Source of the DNA: DATLAN01 sp035527455
GTDB lineage: Bacteria > Planctomycetota > Planctomycetia > Pirellulales > Thermoguttaceae
NCBI GenBank assembly: GCA_035527455.1
Contig: DATLAN010000225.1
Location: forward strand, 1-8,559
Length of the DNA stretch: 8,559 nt
Reading direction: 5' to 3'
Part shown: one piece after another, positions 6,730 to 8,559 of the stretch
Layout: every line of letters starts with the position of its first letter
Numbering within the stretch: the first letter of the stretch is position 1
The notes under the pieces: model-generated
The model's input: only the letters and a program-made list of their open reading frames with translations
The model's database searches: none
Told to the model about the DNA's origin: nothing
Position numbers and translations under genes: made by a program

Positions 6730-8268
6730 TCATTGCGCCGGCACGTTGGAAACGCATCCCGCGACCCAGGTTACCGCGCGGCGGACGAGCGGTTCGAGAC
6801 CGGCGGTGCCCTCGGGGTGGGGGCTGATGGCGATCACGCGGCCCTGCCCGAAATGGCCGGCGACCAGCGCCGGGGTGTCGATCATCGTGCCCTCTTGCGG
6901 CTCGTATTTCGAGATCTCCGTGCGGAAGACGGCCAGCGGGACGTAGGGGTCGAGCCCTTCGCACCCGGCCGGCGAGAGGATCGGCCCGTTGGCGTATCCG
7001 AGTTCGATCGGGCCCGAAAAGTCGCCGAGGATCGCCTTGCCCTCCTCGGTCAGCTCCATCTGCACCTTTCCCGTGCCGCGGAACCACATCGCCTTGACGC
7101 CCACGCCGGGCACGTCTCTGGTGCCGGTGAAGGTCTTGGCGTCGATCAGTTTCAGGCTCCAGTCGTACTTGGCGGTGGCCAGATAGGCCCCGGCACAGAT
7201 ACCGACGTATCCGCCGCCGCGGCGAACGAACTGCTGCACGGCCCGGCGTCCCTCGGGACCGATCGCCGCGGCCTGTTTGCTCCCGCCGCCGCCGGGGAAG
7301 ATCACCACGTCGAACTGCTCCAGCACGCCGGCTCGGATATCGGCCGGGCCGACCTGGCGCATGGTGAATCCGTCCTCCGGCTGGAGGATTTTCCGCAGGT
7401 TCGCCACGCCGCTGCCGCCGGTGCCTTCGCCGTCGTAAACGGCCACGTGCGTCGTGGCCGGTTCGTCCGGGGCGACCATCACGTCCTGGCAGCCCTCGGC
7501 CATGCCCAACTCGCACAACAGGCGGTGGACCATGACGCGGTGCTGTCGCGTGCGGGTGGAAAGCGGCTGGTGCTGGAAGGTCGTCTCGAAACAGAACCCC
7601 TTGGCCCCCAGCCGCTCGATCGTCGCGCGGACCAACCCGCCGTCGATCGGACCTTTCGACAGCTTGACGATCTCGCGCTTCGGGTCGTCGATCGTGGCGT
7701 TGACGTCGCGGTGGATCTTGTCGGCCAGCTTCCGCATCTCGGGCGTGTCGAAGTAGACGATGCTCGACCCGACCGACTCGGGATTGGCCACGTGGAAGTC
7801 GATCCCTTCGTGCAGGTCGACGACCCAGTCGGGCGGCCGTTGCCCAAGGAACTCCCAAAGGGCGCCGGCCAGCTTGCCGCGTGCCTCGTTCGGTCCGTCC
7901 GACTTGGGGAAGTTGCGGTTGGCGTTGCGGAGTTCTTCCGGTTCGCCGGGCAGCCAGCGGGTGTTCTGCTCCAATCCGGGCGTGTTGGTCCGCGGCACGA
8001 CGATCAGCTTGCCGCAGCGGAGCGGCCAACGGCGGATCTGTTCGGCCGCCCGATAGCCGGCCGGCTCGTTGCCGTGCAGCCCGGCGGTGATCAGCAGCGT
8101 GGGCCCTTCGACGCCCGTATCGACGATATAGTAAGGGTTCTCCCACGGCGTGCCTTCGGCGATCAGCCCGGTCGAGCGCCGCACCTCGGCCGCGGCACTG
8201 CCCAGCAGCAGCCCGATCAGCAGCATCCAAGCCAACGCGAGCAGTCCCGTTTTGCCGTGTCGAACCAT
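6730..8268 (-). CDS. Exported desuccinylase/aspartoacylase-like protein fused to a BPL_N amidotransferase-like domain
   Basis: The 512-residue product starts at ATG 8268, preceded by GGGAG seven bases upstream; an in-frame ATG at 8295 lacks a ribosome site. A signal peptide is clear: basic MVRHGK, hydrophobic core 8-22, likely cut after SAAA (24-27). Residues about 30-260 resemble the AstE/AspA zinc hydrolases related to M14 carboxypeptidases: zinc ligands His65 and Glu68 in HGNEPAG, His153 in VVDLHEG, the substrate-binding NRNFP (117-121), and Glu228 in FCFETT as probable general base. Residues about 274-505 look like the BPL_N class I glutamine-amidotransferase-like domain: FPGGGG (324-329), nucleophile Cys358 in GICAGAYLA, and His484 and Glu486 in SPHPEG, a complete triad. 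An exported enzyme is unlikely to serve arginine catabolism; peptide or amide hydrolysis outside the cytoplasm is inference. It is convergent with glnS and has its own promoter. Confidence 0.85.
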   Translation of the reverse strand: MVRHGKTGLLALAWMLLIGLLLGSAAAEVRRSTGLIAEGTPWENPYYIVDTGVEGPTLLITAGLHGNEPAGYRAAEQIRRWPLRCGKLIVVPRTNTPGLEQNTRWLPGEPEELRNANRNFPKSDGPNEARGKLAGALWEFLGQRPPDWVVDLHEGIDFHVANPESVGSSIVYFDTPEMRKLADKIHRDVNATIDDPKREIVKLSKGPIDGGLVRATIERLGAKGFCFETTFQHQPLSTRTRQHRVMVHRLLCELGMAEGCQDVMVAPDEPATTHVAVYDGEGTGGSGVANLRKILQPEDGFTMRQVGPADIRAGVLEQFDVVIFPGGGGSKQAAAIGPEGRRAVQQFVRRGGGYVGICAGAYLATAKYDWSLKLIDAKTFTGTRDVPGVGVKAMWFRGTGKVQMELTEEGKAILGDFSGPIELGYANGPILSPAGCEGLDPYVPLAVFRTEISKYEPQEGTMIDTPALVAGHFGQGRVIAISPHPEGTAGLEPLVRRAVTWVAGCVSNVPAQ

Positions 8269-8275
8269 CGAAGGT

Positions 8276-8280
8276 CTCCC
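8276..8280 (-). promoter_or_regulatory. Shine-Dalgarno site that sets the start at 8268
   Basis: On the minus strand GGGAG lies seven bases before the ATG at 8268. The upstream ATG at 8295 is preceded by GGTTCCCG, without such a site, and would place nine polar residues before the signal peptide. Confidence 0.7.
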
Positions 8281-8349
8281 AAGTTGTCGAGGCATCGGGA
8301 ACCGGACAGCGCCGATTCCCCATATCGGAGCATCAGGGCGAGCGCCGAC

Positions 8350-8377
8350 AGTCTAACAGGATTCCCGCGAATGTCAA
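8350..8377 (-). promoter_or_regulatory. Predicted sigma-70-like promoter for the exported fusion protein
   Basis: On the minus strand a perfect TTGACA (8377-8372) is followed after 16 bases by TAGACT (8355-8350), four of six matches to TATAAT. Transcription would begin near 8343, giving a leader of about 75 bases to the ATG at 8268. This is the best -35 match in the window. Confidence 0.6.
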
Positions 8378-8397
8378 GGAAGAGCCGGAAAAGGGGT

Positions 8398-8429
8398 GTA
8401 GGCCGGAACCAGCGCAGCGCAGTTCCGGC
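8398..8429 (+). repeat. REP-like hairpin D with GTAG foot
   Basis: GTAG (8398-8401) is followed directly by GCCGGAAC (8402-8409) and its perfect complement GTTCCGGC (8422-8429), an 8-bp stem with a 12-base loop (CAGCGCAGCGCA). The GTAG at the foot is the same as in repeat C, but the stem and the long loop differ. I recall this GCCGGAAC...GTTCCGGC motif as a recurrent one in planctomycete intergenic DNA, which could not be checked here. It sits just upstream of the fusion-protein promoter and just before the tandem array. Confidence 0.65.
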
Positions 8430-8433
8430 ATTT

Positions 8434-8559
8434 GCCGGGCGAATCCCCTTGCCGGGCGAATCCCCTTGCCGGGCGAATCCCCTTGCCGGGCGAATCCCCT
8501 TGCCGGGCGAATCCCCTTGCCGGGCGAATCCCCTTGCCGGGCGAATCCCCTTGCCGGAA
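8434..8559 (+). repeat. 17-bp tandem repeat, seven exact copies, running to the window edge
   Basis: The unit GCCGGGCGAATCCCCTT is repeated seven times without a mismatch (8434, 8451, 8468, 8485, 8502, 8519, 8536), then GCCGGAA (8553-8559) ends the window. Each unit holds a small GGG/CCC dyad around CGAAT. The period is not a multiple of three and there is no start codon, so it is not coding. There are no unique spacers, so it is not a CRISPR array. Perfect identity implies recent expansion by slippage or unequal exchange, or assembly error. The closing GCCGGAA departs from the unit and matches the first stem of hairpin D. Confidence 0.95.

Noticed and set aside
6698..8323. Overlapping minus-strand frame over the fusion-protein gene (541 codons)
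   Set aside because: It is extremely rich in Arg, Gly, Ala and Pro, and has no motif. The other frame has a signal peptide and two complete active sites.
8434..8559. CRISPR array
   Set aside because: The 17-bp units are contiguous and identical with no unique spacers, and no cas gene is nearby.
8434..8559. G-quadruplex-forming array on the minus strand
   Set aside because: GGGG runs recur every 17 bases, but the 13-base gaps are too long for a canonical quadruplex.

Overview
The window is high-GC, almost fully coding bacterial DNA. It most resembles a planctomycete of the Pirellulales type. That placement is inference from protein style (a GT39-like integral membrane protein with an opening YELEWMEGG loop, a secreted desuccinylase-like/BPL_N fusion), sparse Shine-Dalgarno use, and abundant dyad repeats; no rRNA or other taxonomic marker is present.

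Layout. (1) Bases 1-744 (or 810), minus strand: the 5' part of a multi-pass GT-C type glycosyltransferase that runs off the left edge. (2) 811-1305: a divergent gene-free stretch with several hairpins, a plausible promoter and a long leader. (3) 1306-2304, plus: an uncharacterised six-helix membrane protein with acidic/His motifs in or near the helices and a basic C-terminal tail. (4) 2390-3952, plus: glutamyl-tRNA synthetase (gltX). (5) 4094-4815, plus: three tiny genes, the last two resembling a diverged HicA/HicB-type toxin-antitoxin pair. This block has lower GC than its surroundings and lies between two dyad repeats. (6) 4939-6639, plus: glutaminyl-tRNA synthetase (glnS). (7) 6730-8268, minus and convergent with glnS: a predicted exported protein joining a zinc-dependent succinylglutamate desuccinylase/aspartoacylase-like domain to a class I glutamine-amidotransferase-like (BPL_N) domain. 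(8) 8398-8559: a REP-like hairpin followed by seven exact copies of a 17-bp tandem unit running to the right edge.

How the parts relate. GltX and GlnS together charge tRNA(Glu) and tRNA(Gln) directly, so this organism probably does not depend on the amidotransferase route for Gln-tRNA(Gln). The small-gene block between them looks like an insertion. The most unusual structural signal is a set of dyad repeats (3993-4039, 4843-4892, 6654-6701, with a related hairpin at 8398-8429). The first three are built from two hairpins within outer complementary arms. Four of their six hairpins close on a TCC, GGA or GGG triloop although the stem sequences are entirely different. The best copy is flanked by GTAG/CTAC, as in REP/REPIN elements mobilised by RAYT transposases. 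No transposase gene is in the window.
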